A DNA stretch of 7,180 bases from JBJSXF01 sp046086225 (GCA_046086225.1 JBJSXF010000070.1:1-7180), one strand, 5' to 3'. Counted from the stretch's first letter, positions 1 to 6,651 are shown. Made by a program: numbers and translations. Notes: generated by a model not told the origin, from the sequence alone.

Positions 1-1
1 C

Positions 2-613
2 GATCCGGCGGCGAGCATGCTGGCCGCCCCCAGGGCGGAGGTCGACGCTGCACTGGCCGAACTCGGCGCAACCACGAGACCCTTCGCGGTTGTGAGCCTC
101 CGCAACCGCCCCGACCCGCCCGAGATCGGGGCCGTCGCCGAACTCGTTCATCAGCTCGCGCAACGAGGAGTCGCGTGCGTCGCGATTCCCCAGTGCACGG
201 AAGACTCCGAAGACGACCGCCGAGTCCACGCGACGGTGGCCGCGCAAGCCCCCGGGCTGCTCCGCCTGGAGTCACTCCCACCCGACGACGTCATCAGGGG
301 AATCGTCGGACGATCGGTGCTCGCTGTCGGGTCGCGTTATCACCTCTCGGTCTTCGCCGCCACCGCCGGCGTTCCCGCCATCGCGCTCGTCGACGGCCCC
401 TACACCGAGCGTAAGGCGGAGGGCGCCGCGGCCTTCGGTCCCGGCATGGTGACGATCCTGCCCGTCACCGTGCCCGCCGACACCCTCATCGCCGCGGCCG
501 ATGCCGCGTGCACCCCGGCTCCGACCCGACCGGTTGCGCCGCTCGACGTCATTGCGCCTGCGTTGCCCGCGATCGAGCGGTTCGTCGGCCTGCTCGGTTC
601 AGGACGCTGCTGA
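2..613 (+). CDS. Polysaccharide pyruvyl transferase-like protein, 3' part (5' end outside window)
   Basis: The frame is open from base 2 to a TGA at 611-613. The Met at 17 is probably internal, because the frame continues sensibly upstream of it (D-P-A-A-S). Only a C-terminal portion of about 203 residues is visible. Counting from the Met at 17, a beta strand with FAVVSLRNR (23-31) opens a Rossmann-like half, followed by a helix and VACVAIPQC (52-60). Near 99-124, GRSVLAVGSRYHLSVFAATA and then GVPAIAL match the family signature in which an R-x-H precedes an alanine-rich helix and a GVP strand. Members of this family (PF04230) transfer pyruvyl groups to sugars of cell-surface polysaccharides, or act as related GT-B-like enzymes. 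Substrate and partners cannot be told, and no other polysaccharide gene lies in the window. The gene converges on the lipase with a 15-bp 3' overlap. Family assignment is fairly good; exact function is unknown. Confidence 0.72.
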   Translation, partial: DPAASMLAAPRAEVDAALAELGATTRPFAVVSLRNRPDPPEIGAVAELVHQLAQRGVACVAIPQCTEDSEDDRRVHATVAAQAPGLLRLESLPPDDVIRGIVGRSVLAVGSRYHLSVFAATAGVPAIALVDGPYTERKAEGAAAFGPGMVTILPVTVPADTLIAAADAACTPAPTRPVAPLDVIAPALPAIERFVGLLGSGRC

Positions 614-1879
614 CGGACAGCGGGTCGCGATCACATCGTCCTGACCGGTCGGTGTCATCGGATCGGGGGTCGCGTCCCCGGCGAAACGGTGCTCCATCCA
701 GGTGAGCATGTCTCCGACCGAGGCACCGACCACCCCGGCGTGGCTCTGCCCCGGGTACACCCAGCGGCTGAGGTCCTGGCCGAGCCCGCACAGGTGCTTC
801 GCCACCCATTCGCTCGAAACCGTCGGGATCTGCTCGTCGTTGCCGCCGTGGATGATGAGCAGCGGCGTCGGCGATGTCGTCGTGAACGACTGGGGGTCGT
901 TCTCCGTGAGCACTTGCTTCCACTGGTCGTTCTCGAACGGATTCATCTTGACGAGTGACTCGGCGTCGATCGGGGCCAGCCGTTCACCGACCTCGCCCAC
1001 GCACCCCTCGTCGAGGATCGGGAGCAGCTCCATCCCGGCCGGGGTGAGGATCGCGTCGAGCGGTGCCTGCTCGTCGCCGTACGCCGCGTTGATCCCACCG
1101 GCCGCCATGAGGAGGTAGTGCTTGAACGGGCTCTGCTTCAGGAAGTCGTAGAGCAGCGGGAACTGTGAGGGTGGCGCGCCGGCGACGACGCCGCGCTGGT
1201 CGAGCTCGGGGGCGTAGTCGGACCCGATGCGCAACGCGTGCATGGCGGTGTGACCGCCCTGCGAGTGTCCCCACACGATGTACTGCGAGCCGATGCGGGT
1301 ATCCGGGATCGCCCGGGCCGCCCGCACGATGTCGATCGCGTTGCGTGCCGCGCTCTCCCCCGCGATGTACGGCATGAGGCCCGGGGTGCCTTCACCCACG
1401 TAGTCGGTCGCGACGATCACCCAGCCCTGCTTCAGCAGCAGGTTCGCGATTCCTACGTTCGCACCCGGGTTCAGCGAGGGCGCGCAGCGGTCGGCCATCC
1501 CGTCGGTGCCGTGCGCCCACGACACGACCGGGAATCCCCCCTCGGGCGGCGTCCCCTCGGGCACGGCCACGAGTCCGGTGACCGCGGCGATGCCGCCCTG
1601 CTGCGTGCGCGTCGTGTACATGACGCGGAACATCTTCCCGGCCAGCCCCTCGGCGGCGACCGGCTCGACCTTGATCATGCGGCCCGGCGCAGCCTCGAGC
1701 GGATAGCTCACCGCGTAGAAGTCGGGCATCCCGTCCGACGCCGGCACGATGGAGGTCGTCGTCGTGCTCGCCCCCGACGAACCTCCGTCCGATCCCCCGC
1801 ACCCGACGAGCAGGCCGCCGAGCGTCAGGGCGGCGAGCGCAGCGAGGAGGAGACGACGGGACCGGAGGCGACGGCGCAC
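599..1879 (-). CDS. Secreted lipoprotein lipase (LIP family, alpha/beta hydrolase)
   Basis: This is a protein of about 426 residues that probably hydrolyses lipid esters outside the cytoplasmic membrane. The GTG at 1877-1879 is chosen because it gives a short signal peptide: Arg-rich n-region (2-9), hydrophobic LLLAALAALTLGGLLVG, and a lipobox L-V-G-C with Cys27 as the lipidated residue. A Gly/Ser/Thr linker follows (about 28-44). The LIP-family block SWAHGTDGMADRCAPS lies at about 120-135. The catalytic triad is readable: Ser206 in GHSQGG, Asp348 in HGGNDEQIP and His380 in GQSHAG. Four further cysteines (132, 293, 364, 421) could form disulfides, as expected for an exported enzyme. Length fits the secretory lipase family (PF03583, Candida antarctica lipase A type). 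It starts 52 nt after the metX stop, behind a strong hairpin, and no good Shine-Dalgarno is seen. The frame stays open further upstream (to 2146), but that part is low-complexity and overlaps metX. Fatty-acyl specificity is unknown; esterase activity is an alternative. Confidence 0.88.
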   Translation of the reverse strand: MRRRLRSRRLLLAALAALTLGGLLVGCGGSDGGSSGASTTTTSIVPASDGMPDFYAVSYPLEAAPGRMIKVEPVAAEGLAGKMFRVMYTTRTQQGGIAAVTGLVAVPEGTPPEGGFPVVSWAHGTDGMADRCAPSLNPGANVGIANLLLKQGWVIVATDYVGEGTPGLMPYIAGESAARNAIDIVRAARAIPDTRIGSQYIVWGHSQGGHTAMHALRIGSDYAPELDQRGVVAGAPPSQFPLLYDFLKQSPFKHYLLMAAGGINAAYGDEQAPLDAILTPAGMELLPILDEGCVGEVGERLAPIDAESLVKMNPFENDQWKQVLTENDPQSFTTTSPTPLLIIHGGNDEQIPTVSSEWVAKHLCGLGQDLSRWVYPGQSHAGVVGASVGDMLTWMEHRFAGDATPDPMTPTGQDDVIATRCPSAAS

Positions 1880-1900
1880 CTCGGGGAGTCTTACAGGCTG

Positions 1901-1926
1901 CCGCCCCGGACCGCCGGTCGGGGCGG
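1901..1926 (-). terminator. GC-rich hairpin after metX
   Basis: An 8-bp perfect stem (CCGCCCCG at 1901-1908 with CGGGGCGG at 1919-1926) continues, after a 1-nt bulge, into 3 bp (ACC/GGT) with a 3-nt loop. It begins 5 nt past the metX stop on the transcribed minus strand. No U-tract follows, so it is not a classic intrinsic terminator. It may be a weak or factor-dependent terminator, or a stabiliser of the metYX mRNA 3' end. It suggests the lipase has at least partly separate expression. Confidence 0.45.
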
Positions 1927-1931
1927 ATACC

Positions 1932-3065
1932 TCAGGCGAGGGCGCCGGCGATGATCGCACCGACGGCCTCGTGCTCGGTGAGGAATGCGTCGTGACCGGA
2001 GAGCGAGTGGATGGTCTCGACGCCCTTGTTGCGGGGGATGAGGTCGGCGAGTTCATGCTGGAGCCGCAGCGGGTAGAGGTGGTCGCTCGAGATCCCGGCG
2101 ATCGTGACCTCGGCCCGAATCCGCAGGAGCGCCTCGGCCACCCCACCGCGGCCCCGCCCGACGTCGTGGTGGTTCATCGCCCGGGCGAGCGAGATGTAGG
2201 AGTTGGCGTCGAAACGCCCGCAGATCTTCTCACCGTGGTACTCGAGGTACGACTCGACGGTGTACTGCCCGCCCTCGAACGGATGCTCGTCGTTCTGATG
2301 CCCCCGATTGAAGCGCTCGGCGAACTCCAGTTCGGAGCGATACGTGACCTGGCCGATACCCCGGGCGAGCGAGAGTCCGCGCCACGGCCCCTCGGGCCCG
2401 TCGTAGTAGTCGCCGCCCCGGAAGTTCGGATCCTGCTCGATCGCCCGGATCTGGAGCGCCGACCACGCGATCTGCTCGGCGGTCGCCGCGGCTCCGCAGG
2501 CGATCACGACCGCCTTGGCCACCCGGCCGGGATATTCGACCGCCCACTCGAGGGTGCGCATCCCGCCCATTGAGCCGCCCACGACCGCGGCCCAGCGATC
2601 GATGCCGAGGTGATCCGCGAGCGCGGCTTCGACCGCGACCTGATCGAGGATCGTCGTGACCGGGAACGTCGCGCCGTAGGGCCGCCCGGTCGTCGGATCG
2701 GTCGAGGCCGGACCGGTCGTGCCCTGGCAGCCGCCGAGAACGTTCGGGCACACCACGAAGTAGCGGTCGGTGTCGATCGCCCGGCCCGGCCCGATGATCG
2801 GATTCCACCAGCCGAGCTGCGCGTGCCCGTGTCCGGCCGGCCCGGCTGCGTGGCTGTCGCCCGTGAGTGCGTGGCAGACGAGCACGGCGTTATCAGCCGT
2901 GGGTGAGAGCCGACCCCAGGTCTCGTAGGCGACAGTGATCGGTCCGAGGGTGCCGCCGGCGACCAGGTCGAGCGGCCGTCCGGTCGCGATCTCGACGAAG
3001 CGGCGGCGGCCGGGCTGATCGCCCGGTCGCCACGCACCCGTCACCGGAGGCGCGCCTGCGGTCAC
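1932..3065 (-). CDS. metX: Homoserine O-acetyltransferase
   Basis: This cytoplasmic enzyme transfers an acyl group, most likely acetyl from acetyl-CoA, to the hydroxyl of L-homoserine, the committed step of methionine synthesis. The 377-residue protein is normal for MetX. It has the alpha/beta-hydrolase core with VLVCHALTGDSHAAG (61-75), the family block NVLGGCQGTTGP (108-119), the nucleophile elbow GGSMGGM with Ser165, Asp328 in GISSDHLYP, and His358 in SGHDAF. RFNRGHQND (251-259) and a helical lid region around 190-280 also fit. The stop is TGA at 1932-1934. The GTG at 3063-3065 is taken as start; a second in-frame GTG at 3042-3044 is possible because both have weak ribosome sites. The gene follows metY by 29 nt, so the two are almost certainly one transcript, and MetY would consume its product. 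Some MetX-like enzymes use succinyl-CoA instead; the pairing with metY favours acetyl. Very confident in family, slightly less in acyl donor. Confidence 0.95.
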   Translation of the reverse strand: MTAGAPPVTGAWRPGDQPGRRRFVEIATGRPLDLVAGGTLGPITVAYETWGRLSPTADNAVLVCHALTGDSHAAGPAGHGHAQLGWWNPIIGPGRAIDTDRYFVVCPNVLGGCQGTTGPASTDPTTGRPYGATFPVTTILDQVAVEAALADHLGIDRWAAVVGGSMGGMRTLEWAVEYPGRVAKAVVIACGAAATAEQIAWSALQIRAIEQDPNFRGGDYYDGPEGPWRGLSLARGIGQVTYRSELEFAERFNRGHQNDEHPFEGGQYTVESYLEYHGEKICGRFDANSYISLARAMNHHDVGRGRGGVAEALLRIRAEVTIAGISSDHLYPLRLQHELADLIPRNKGVETIHSLSGHDAFLTEHEAVGAIIAGALA

Positions 3066-3070
3066 CCCGT

Positions 3071-3093
3071 CGTTCCCGTTGTCCTACGGAACG
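3071..3093 (-). promoter_or_regulatory. Small inverted repeat in the metY-metX junction
   Basis: CGTTCC (3071-3076) and GGAACG (3088-3093) are perfectly complementary with an 11-nt loop. In the minus-strand mRNA the stem lies 5 nt before the metX GTG and would occlude the purine-rich stretch used as its ribosome site. It could tune metX translation relative to metY. A 6-bp repeat is easily due to chance, so this is only a candidate. Confidence 0.25.
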
Positions 3094-3094
3094 T

Positions 3095-4399
3095 CTACGC
3101 GGAGGCCGCGGCCCGCAGGCCGGTCTCGAGGTCGGCGATGAGATCGTCGACGGTCTCGATGCCGATCGACAGCCGCACGAGACCGGGCGTCACGCCGGTC
3201 GTCGCCTGCTCGGCCGCCGCCAGCTGACTGTGCGTCGTGCTCGCCGGGTGAATGGCGAGGCTGCGCACGTCACCCACGTTGGCGAGGTGGCTGAACAGCT
3301 CGAGGCTGTCGATGAACCGCCGCCCGGCCTCGACCCCACCCTTCAGCTCGAACGCCACGATGGCGCCCTGCCCGTCGGGGAGGTACCGCTGGGCCCGCGC
3401 GTGCCAGGGACTCGATGCGAGACCCGGGTAGGCGACCGACGCCACCTCGGCCTGACCCTCGAGCCACTTCGCGATCGCCAGTGCGTTCTGGGAGTGGCGC
3501 TCCATGCGCAGCGAGAGCGTCTGGAGCCCCTGGAGGAACAGGAAGAGATTGAACGGCGATGCCGCGGCACCGAGGTCGCGCTGGTACTGGAGCCGGCACT
3601 TGAGGATGTACATCGCCGGCCGCAGCTCGGGCGGCAGGTCGGCGAACACCAGACCGTGGTAGCTCGGGTCGGGTTCGGTGAACCCGGGGAAGCGCCCACT
3701 GCCGGGGTAGTCGAAGGCGCCGCTGTCGATGATGACGCCGCCCACCGAGGTGCCGTGGCCACCGATGAACTTCGTCGCGCTGTGCACCACGATGTCGGCG
3801 CCGTGCTCGAGCGGACGGAGCAAAGCCGGGCTGGCCAGCGTGTTGTCGATCATCAGCGGAATGCCGTGGTCGTGCGCGACCTTCGAAATCCCCTCGAAGT
3901 CGAACACGTCGCCCTTCGGGTTGCCGATGCTCTCGCCGTAGAACGCCTTGGTGTTGGGCTTCACGGCCTTGGCCCACGCGTCGAGGTCGTCGGGATCGTC
4001 GACGAAGTCGACCTCCACGCCCATCTTCGGGAGCGTGTAGTGGAGGAGGTTGTAGGTGCCGCCGTAGAGCGAGGAGCTCGACACGACGTGCCCGCCGTTC
4101 TCGGCCAGGTTGAGCAGGGCGAGGGTTTGGGCCGCCTGCCCGCTCGAGGTGGCGAGGGCGCCCACCCCGCCCTCGAGCGCGACCATCCGCTGCTCGAAGG
4201 CGTCCTGGGTCGGGTTCATGATCCGCGTGTAGATCATCCCGAGCTCGGAGAGGCCGAACAGGGCCGCCGCGTGCTCGGTGTCCCGGAACACGAACGAGGT
4301 GGTCTGGTAGATCGGCGGCACCCGGGCCCCGGTGACGGGGTCGGGCGGGGTGCCGGCGTGGACGAGGCGGGTGTCGAGTCCCCAGGAGTCGTTGGTCAT
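3095..4399 (-). CDS. metY: O-acetylhomoserine sulfhydrylase (aminocarboxypropyltransferase)
   Basis: This PLP enzyme of the Cys/Met-metabolism gamma family makes L-homocysteine from O-acetyl-L-homoserine and sulfide, in the cytoplasm. The 434 residues match MetY, which is longer than cystathionine synthases and lyases. The N-terminal LDTRLVHAG (8-16) and PPIYQTTSFVF (28-38) are typical. IYTRIMNPT (57-64) carries the active-site Tyr and Arg that reach the neighbouring subunit. SSGQAA (85-90) binds the cofactor phosphate. Asp185 in MIDNT contacts the pyridine ring, and Lys210 in HSATKFIGGHG forms the Schiff base. VRLSIGIE (408-415) contains the carboxylate-binding Arg409. TEPDPSYHGL (241-250) lies in the MetY-type insertion. 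The start is ATG at 4397-4399 and the stop is TAG at 3095-3097. There is no Shine-Dalgarno upstream, so translation may be leaderless or nearly so. It is the first gene of the metY-metX unit, preceded by its own control region. Confidence 0.96.
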   Translation of the reverse strand: MTNDSWGLDTRLVHAGTPPDPVTGARVPPIYQTTSFVFRDTEHAAALFGLSELGMIYTRIMNPTQDAFEQRMVALEGGVGALATSSGQAAQTLALLNLAENGGHVVSSSSLYGGTYNLLHYTLPKMGVEVDFVDDPDDLDAWAKAVKPNTKAFYGESIGNPKGDVFDFEGISKVAHDHGIPLMIDNTLASPALLRPLEHGADIVVHSATKFIGGHGTSVGGVIIDSGAFDYPGSGRFPGFTEPDPSYHGLVFADLPPELRPAMYILKCRLQYQRDLGAAASPFNLFLFLQGLQTLSLRMERHSQNALAIAKWLEGQAEVASVAYPGLASSPWHARAQRYLPDGQGAIVAFELKGGVEAGRRFIDSLELFSHLANVGDVRSLAIHPASTTHSQLAAAEQATTGVTPGLVRLSIGIETVDDLIADLETGLRAAASA

Positions 4400-4450
4400 G
4401 GGGGCAGAGGGTAGGCGGCAAATCCTGACAAGTAAAGTCGGATTTCAATC
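4400..4450 (-). promoter_or_regulatory. metYX promoter region with imperfect palindrome
   Basis: This is a local AT-rich patch in an otherwise GC-rich window, directly upstream of metY. Two promoter matches can be read on the minus strand. One is TTGAAA (4448-4443), 16 nt, CAGGAT (4427-4422), giving a leader of about 15 nt. The other is TTTACT (4436-4431), 17 nt, TACCCT (4413-4408), which lies only 8 nt before ATG and would give a leaderless mRNA. The missing Shine-Dalgarno fits either. An inverted repeat (AAATCC 4420-4425 / GGATTT 4440-4445, with inner GAC/GTC) covers both candidate sites and could be an operator. Promoter identity is inferred from consensus similarity only. Confidence 0.45.
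4420..4445. repeat. 26-bp imperfect palindrome, candidate operator
   Basis: AAATCC (4420-4425) pairs with GGATTT (4440-4445). Inside it, after a single unpaired T, GAC (4427-4429) pairs with GTC (4437-4439) around a 7-nt centre. Nine paired bases make it the clearest dyad in the non-coding DNA here. Its position over the metY promoter candidates fits a dimeric repressor site. The regulator is not identifiable; the centre loosely resembles GAC-N-GTC sites of sulfur-metabolism repressors such as McbR, but it is not a match to that consensus. Confidence 0.4.
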
Positions 4451-4489
4451 CCGCCCCCGGCTCCGGGGCGGTCCGGCCGGGGCCCGGAC
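4451..4489 (-). terminator. Tandem GC-rich hairpins after the cation efflux gene
   Basis: Two stem-loops lie just beyond the stop of the efflux gene on its transcribed strand. GTCCGG (4471-4476) pairs with CCGGAC (4484-4489) around 7 nt. CCGCCCC (4451-4457) pairs with GGGGCGG (4465-4471) around 7 nt. The second stem has the same 7-bp sequence as the hairpin after metX. No U-tract follows. They may separate the oxidoreductase-efflux transcript from metYX, or they may be plain GC-rich spacer. Confidence 0.38.
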
Positions 4490-4492
4490 GCC

Positions 4493-5380
4493 TCAGGCGT
4501 GATCGGTGCCCGCCTCGGCGCACGCGTGGCACTCGACCTCGAGCGTGGCGTGGACGATGCCGAAGCGCTCGGCGAGCATGGCCTTCAGCAGTCCGGCCCG
4601 GGCCTGGGCGTCATGGAGCGAGACGGCCTCGCCCACCACCACGTGGGCCGAGAGGGCGGCCTGCTCGGAGCCCGTCGTCCACACGTGCAGGTGGTGTACG
4701 GCCTCGACCCCGTCCGCGGCGGCCAACGCGGCCCGCACCTCGCCCGTGTCGATGCCGGGGGGCGCGGCCTCGAGCAGGATGTGCGCCGAGGCCCGCAGCA
4801 ACCCTGCCGCACCGACGAGCACGAGGGCGGCGATCAGCAGCGAGGCGATCGGGTCGAGGCGCTCGACGCCGAACCACGCTGCCCCGAGCGCGGCCACGAT
4901 CACGGCCAGCGAACCGCCCGCGTCGGACGCCAGGTGCCACAGCGCGGCCCGCACGTTGAGGTTCGAGCCACCGACCCGGGCGAGGCCGATCGCGCTCCCG
5001 ACGTTCACCAGGAGTCCGATGACCCCCACCACGAGCACGCCTCCGGCCGCGAACGCCTCCGGATGCGCCAGGCGCCGCACCGCGGCGATCGTGATGAAGA
5101 CCGTCCCGACGAGCATGAGCGCGGCGTTGGCCTGGGCCGCGAGCACCTCGGCCCGGGCAAAGCCGAACGTGTGCCGGTCGGTGGGCGGCCGGAGCGCGAT
5201 TCGAACTGCGGCGTAGGCGAGCGCCAGCGCGACGACGTCGGCGACCATGTGCAGCGCGTCGGCGAGCAGGGCGAGGGAGCCGAAGGCGATGCCCCCGACG
5301 ACCTCGACCGCGAGGAAGCCTGCGTTGACCACGAGGGCGATGGCGAGAGCTCGGCGCCGGGAGTCGATGCCCCCGATCAT
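4493..5380 (-). CDS. CDF-family cation efflux protein (CzcD/ZitB type)
   Basis: This inner-membrane antiporter of the cation diffusion facilitator family probably exports Zn2+ or a similar divalent metal in exchange for protons. The 295 residues are normal for a bacterial CDF. Six hydrophobic segments can be read at about 11-34, 36-60, 80-103, 113-135, 148-170 and 175-196, followed by a cytosolic domain from about 205. The metal site is intact: Asp41, His44 and Asp48 (DALHMVAD) in segment 2, and His149 with Asp153 (HLASD) in segment 5. HxxxD in both segments is the zinc-type pattern. The loop between segments 4 and 5 (134-147) is short and lacks the usual His-rich stretch. The cytosolic part carries HHLHVW (229-234) and ends with a Cys/His motif, ECHAC (283-287), which may bind metal. 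ATG 5378-5380 overlaps the upstream oxidoreductase stop as ATGA, implying translational coupling. Metal specificity is not provable from sequence. Confidence 0.93.
   Translation of the reverse strand: MIGGIDSRRRALAIALVVNAGFLAVEVVGGIAFGSLALLADALHMVADVVALALAYAAVRIALRPPTDRHTFGFARAEVLAAQANAALMLVGTVFITIAAVRRLAHPEAFAAGGVLVVGVIGLLVNVGSAIGLARVGGSNLNVRAALWHLASDAGGSLAVIVAALGAAWFGVERLDPIASLLIAALVLVGAAGLLRASAHILLEAAPPGIDTGEVRAALAAADGVEAVHHLHVWTTGSEQAALSAHVVVGEAVSLHDAQARAGLLKAMLAERFGIVHATLEVECHACAEAGTDHA
5377..5380 (-). other. ATGA stop-start overlap
   Basis: The last base of the efflux ATG is shared with the oxidoreductase TGA (minus strand 5'-ATGA-3' at 5380-5377). A GAGGAA sits upstream but 14 nt from the ATG, too far for normal initiation, so the efflux protein is probably made by termination-reinitiation. 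Confidence 0.85.
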
Positions 5381-6552
5381 CGCAGGCGGAGCCGTTCCTC
5401 CCGGGCCGCCTCACGCTGCATCATCGCCTCCACGTCGGCCCGCAGCTTCGCCTCCCCCGGCGGCCAGCCAACCGGGCTCACCACATCGGGGACCGCCGCG
5501 AGGTCCACGGGTCGCCGCTCGTTCGAGGCCTGGTAGACGGCGAAGCAGAGCCGGAGCGCCTCGATGGCGGTGGCCGGAGCCAGGTCGGGGACCTCGCCGG
5601 CCAGGAGCCCGTCGACGAAGGCCGTCGCCGCTCGCCGGAACGAGCCGTCGTACGACGCGTCGAGGTCGGTGAACGCGGTGCGGGTGCCGTCCTCCTCGTA
5701 GAGCACCACCGGGGCGAGATCGGCGTGGAGGTGGCCGCACAGCCGGGTCACCCACACGAAGCCGCGGGTGCCCTGGATCTCGAAGAACTCGTCGGCTCCG
5801 TAGTGGTCGCTCGCGATGTGCATGTCGGGGGCGTACGACACCTCCATCATCCCGAGGAGGTCGGGCCGGTCGTACTCGAAGAGGGCGACGGTCGGCGCCT
5901 CGAAGAACAGCGGCCCCGGCCGCACGATCGCCTGGGCGCTGCGCACCGAGGTGTCGACGAGCCAGAGCGCCATTGCGTACTTGTGCATGACGTCGTCGAA
6001 AAGGTGCCCGCCCGGACTCTGGGCGTCGAACCGCCACGTGTAGCCCGCCGGATCGAGCTCGGCCTGGAACCGCGATTCGGTGCGGCCGACCACCGTCTTG
6101 ATCCGAACGACGGGCGGCGTGCCGATCGCCCCCGACCGAATGAGGTCCCGGGCCTTCACGAGCGGCGGGTAGTGACAGCAGTTCTCGGTGACCCGCAGCA
6201 CCCGGCCCGCAGCCTCGGCGACCGAGACCATGCGCTCGGCCTCCGCGATCGAGTTGGCGATCGGCTTCTGCACCGACACGTGCTTGCCCGCTCGCAATGC
6301 GGCTACCGCGTGCTCGGCGTGCAACGGTGTCGGACTGAGGACCTCGACCGCATCGATGTCGTCGGCCGCGAGGAGCTCGTCGAGATCGGTCGTCGTCCGT
6401 TCGACCCCCCACTCCCGCGCCCGCCGTTCGAGCACCTCGGGTCGGGGGTCGCAGAGCGCCACAACCTCGCAACGGTCGTGGGCGAGGTAGCCGGGGACGT
6501 TGAGTGTGGCGATGTTGCCTGCGCCCACGATCCCGATGCGCACGTGCTCCAC
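5377..6552 (-). CDS. Gfo/Idh/MocA-family NAD(P)-dependent oxidoreductase
   Basis: This is a cytoplasmic dehydrogenase of the glucose-fructose oxidoreductase/inositol dehydrogenase family, 391 residues from the chosen start. The N-terminal Rossmann fold begins at once with RIGIVGAGNIA (5-15), the dinucleotide-binding glycine motif; an acidic CDPRPE follows strand 2 at 34-39. LSPTPLHAEHAVAAL (72-86) and GKHVSVQKPIA (89-99) carry the family lysine, Lys96; the usual Glu before it (EKP) is Gln here. The C-terminal domain has GGHLFDDVMHKY (181-192) with the conserved Asp186 and His190, then DEFFEIQGTRGFVWV. The GTG at 6550-6552 is preferred because GGGGGA lies 8 nt upstream; the second GTG (6541-6543) has no well-spaced site. 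The frame runs open to 6678, but that part is antisense-like and lacks homology features. Substrate is unknown; such enzymes act on sugars, inositols, amino sugars or related compounds. It heads a two-gene unit with the efflux pump. Confidence 0.9.
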   Translation of the reverse strand: MEHVRIGIVGAGNIATLNVPGYLAHDRCEVVALCDPRPEVLERRAREWGVERTTTDLDELLAADDIDAVEVLSPTPLHAEHAVAALRAGKHVSVQKPIANSIAEAERMVSVAEAAGRVLRVTENCCHYPPLVKARDLIRSGAIGTPPVVRIKTVVGRTESRFQAELDPAGYTWRFDAQSPGGHLFDDVMHKYAMALWLVDTSVRSAQAIVRPGPLFFEAPTVALFEYDRPDLLGMMEVSYAPDMHIASDHYGADEFFEIQGTRGFVWVTRLCGHLHADLAPVVLYEEDGTRTAFTDLDASYDGSFRRAATAFVDGLLAGEVPDLAPATAIEALRLCFAVYQASNERRPVDLAAVPDVVSPVGWPPGEAKLRADVEAMMQREAAREERLRLR

Positions 6553-6560
6553 GGGCCTGC

Positions 6561-6566
6561 TCCCCC
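6561..6566 (-). promoter_or_regulatory. Shine-Dalgarno deciding the oxidoreductase start
   Basis: Minus-strand GGGGGA followed by 8 nt and GTG (6552-6550). This spacing selects the upstream of two closely spaced in-frame GTG codons. Confidence 0.65.
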
Positions 6567-6651
6567 ATCCGGTCGGCACCGGCGGCACCGTGGGCGCTGA
6601 TGCTAAGAACGGACCCCGAGGCCCGCCAAGCGGCCCGCATCCCGCCGATCC

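Noticed and set aside
1880..2146. Open-frame extension of the lipase upstream to an ATG at 2146
   Set aside because: It would overlap metX by over 200 bp, is low-complexity (Ser/Arg/Pro), and would bury the signal peptide and lipobox. GTG 1879 gives a proper lipoprotein N-terminus.
3230..4414. Plus-strand open frame of 394 codons opposite metY
   Set aside because: Shadow of metY in GC-rich DNA; no domain or motif, and the minus strand has a complete, motif-verified enzyme.
4400..4492. SAM riboswitch or other leader RNA upstream of metY
   Set aside because: The gap is only 93 nt, and half is the 3' hairpin region of the preceding gene. No room or conserved core for a known SAM-sensing element.
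4499..5536. Plus-strand open frame of 345 codons opposite the efflux gene
   Set aside because: Composition is Arg/Gly/His/Asp-rich without hydrophobic cores, and it crosses the boundary of two verified genes.
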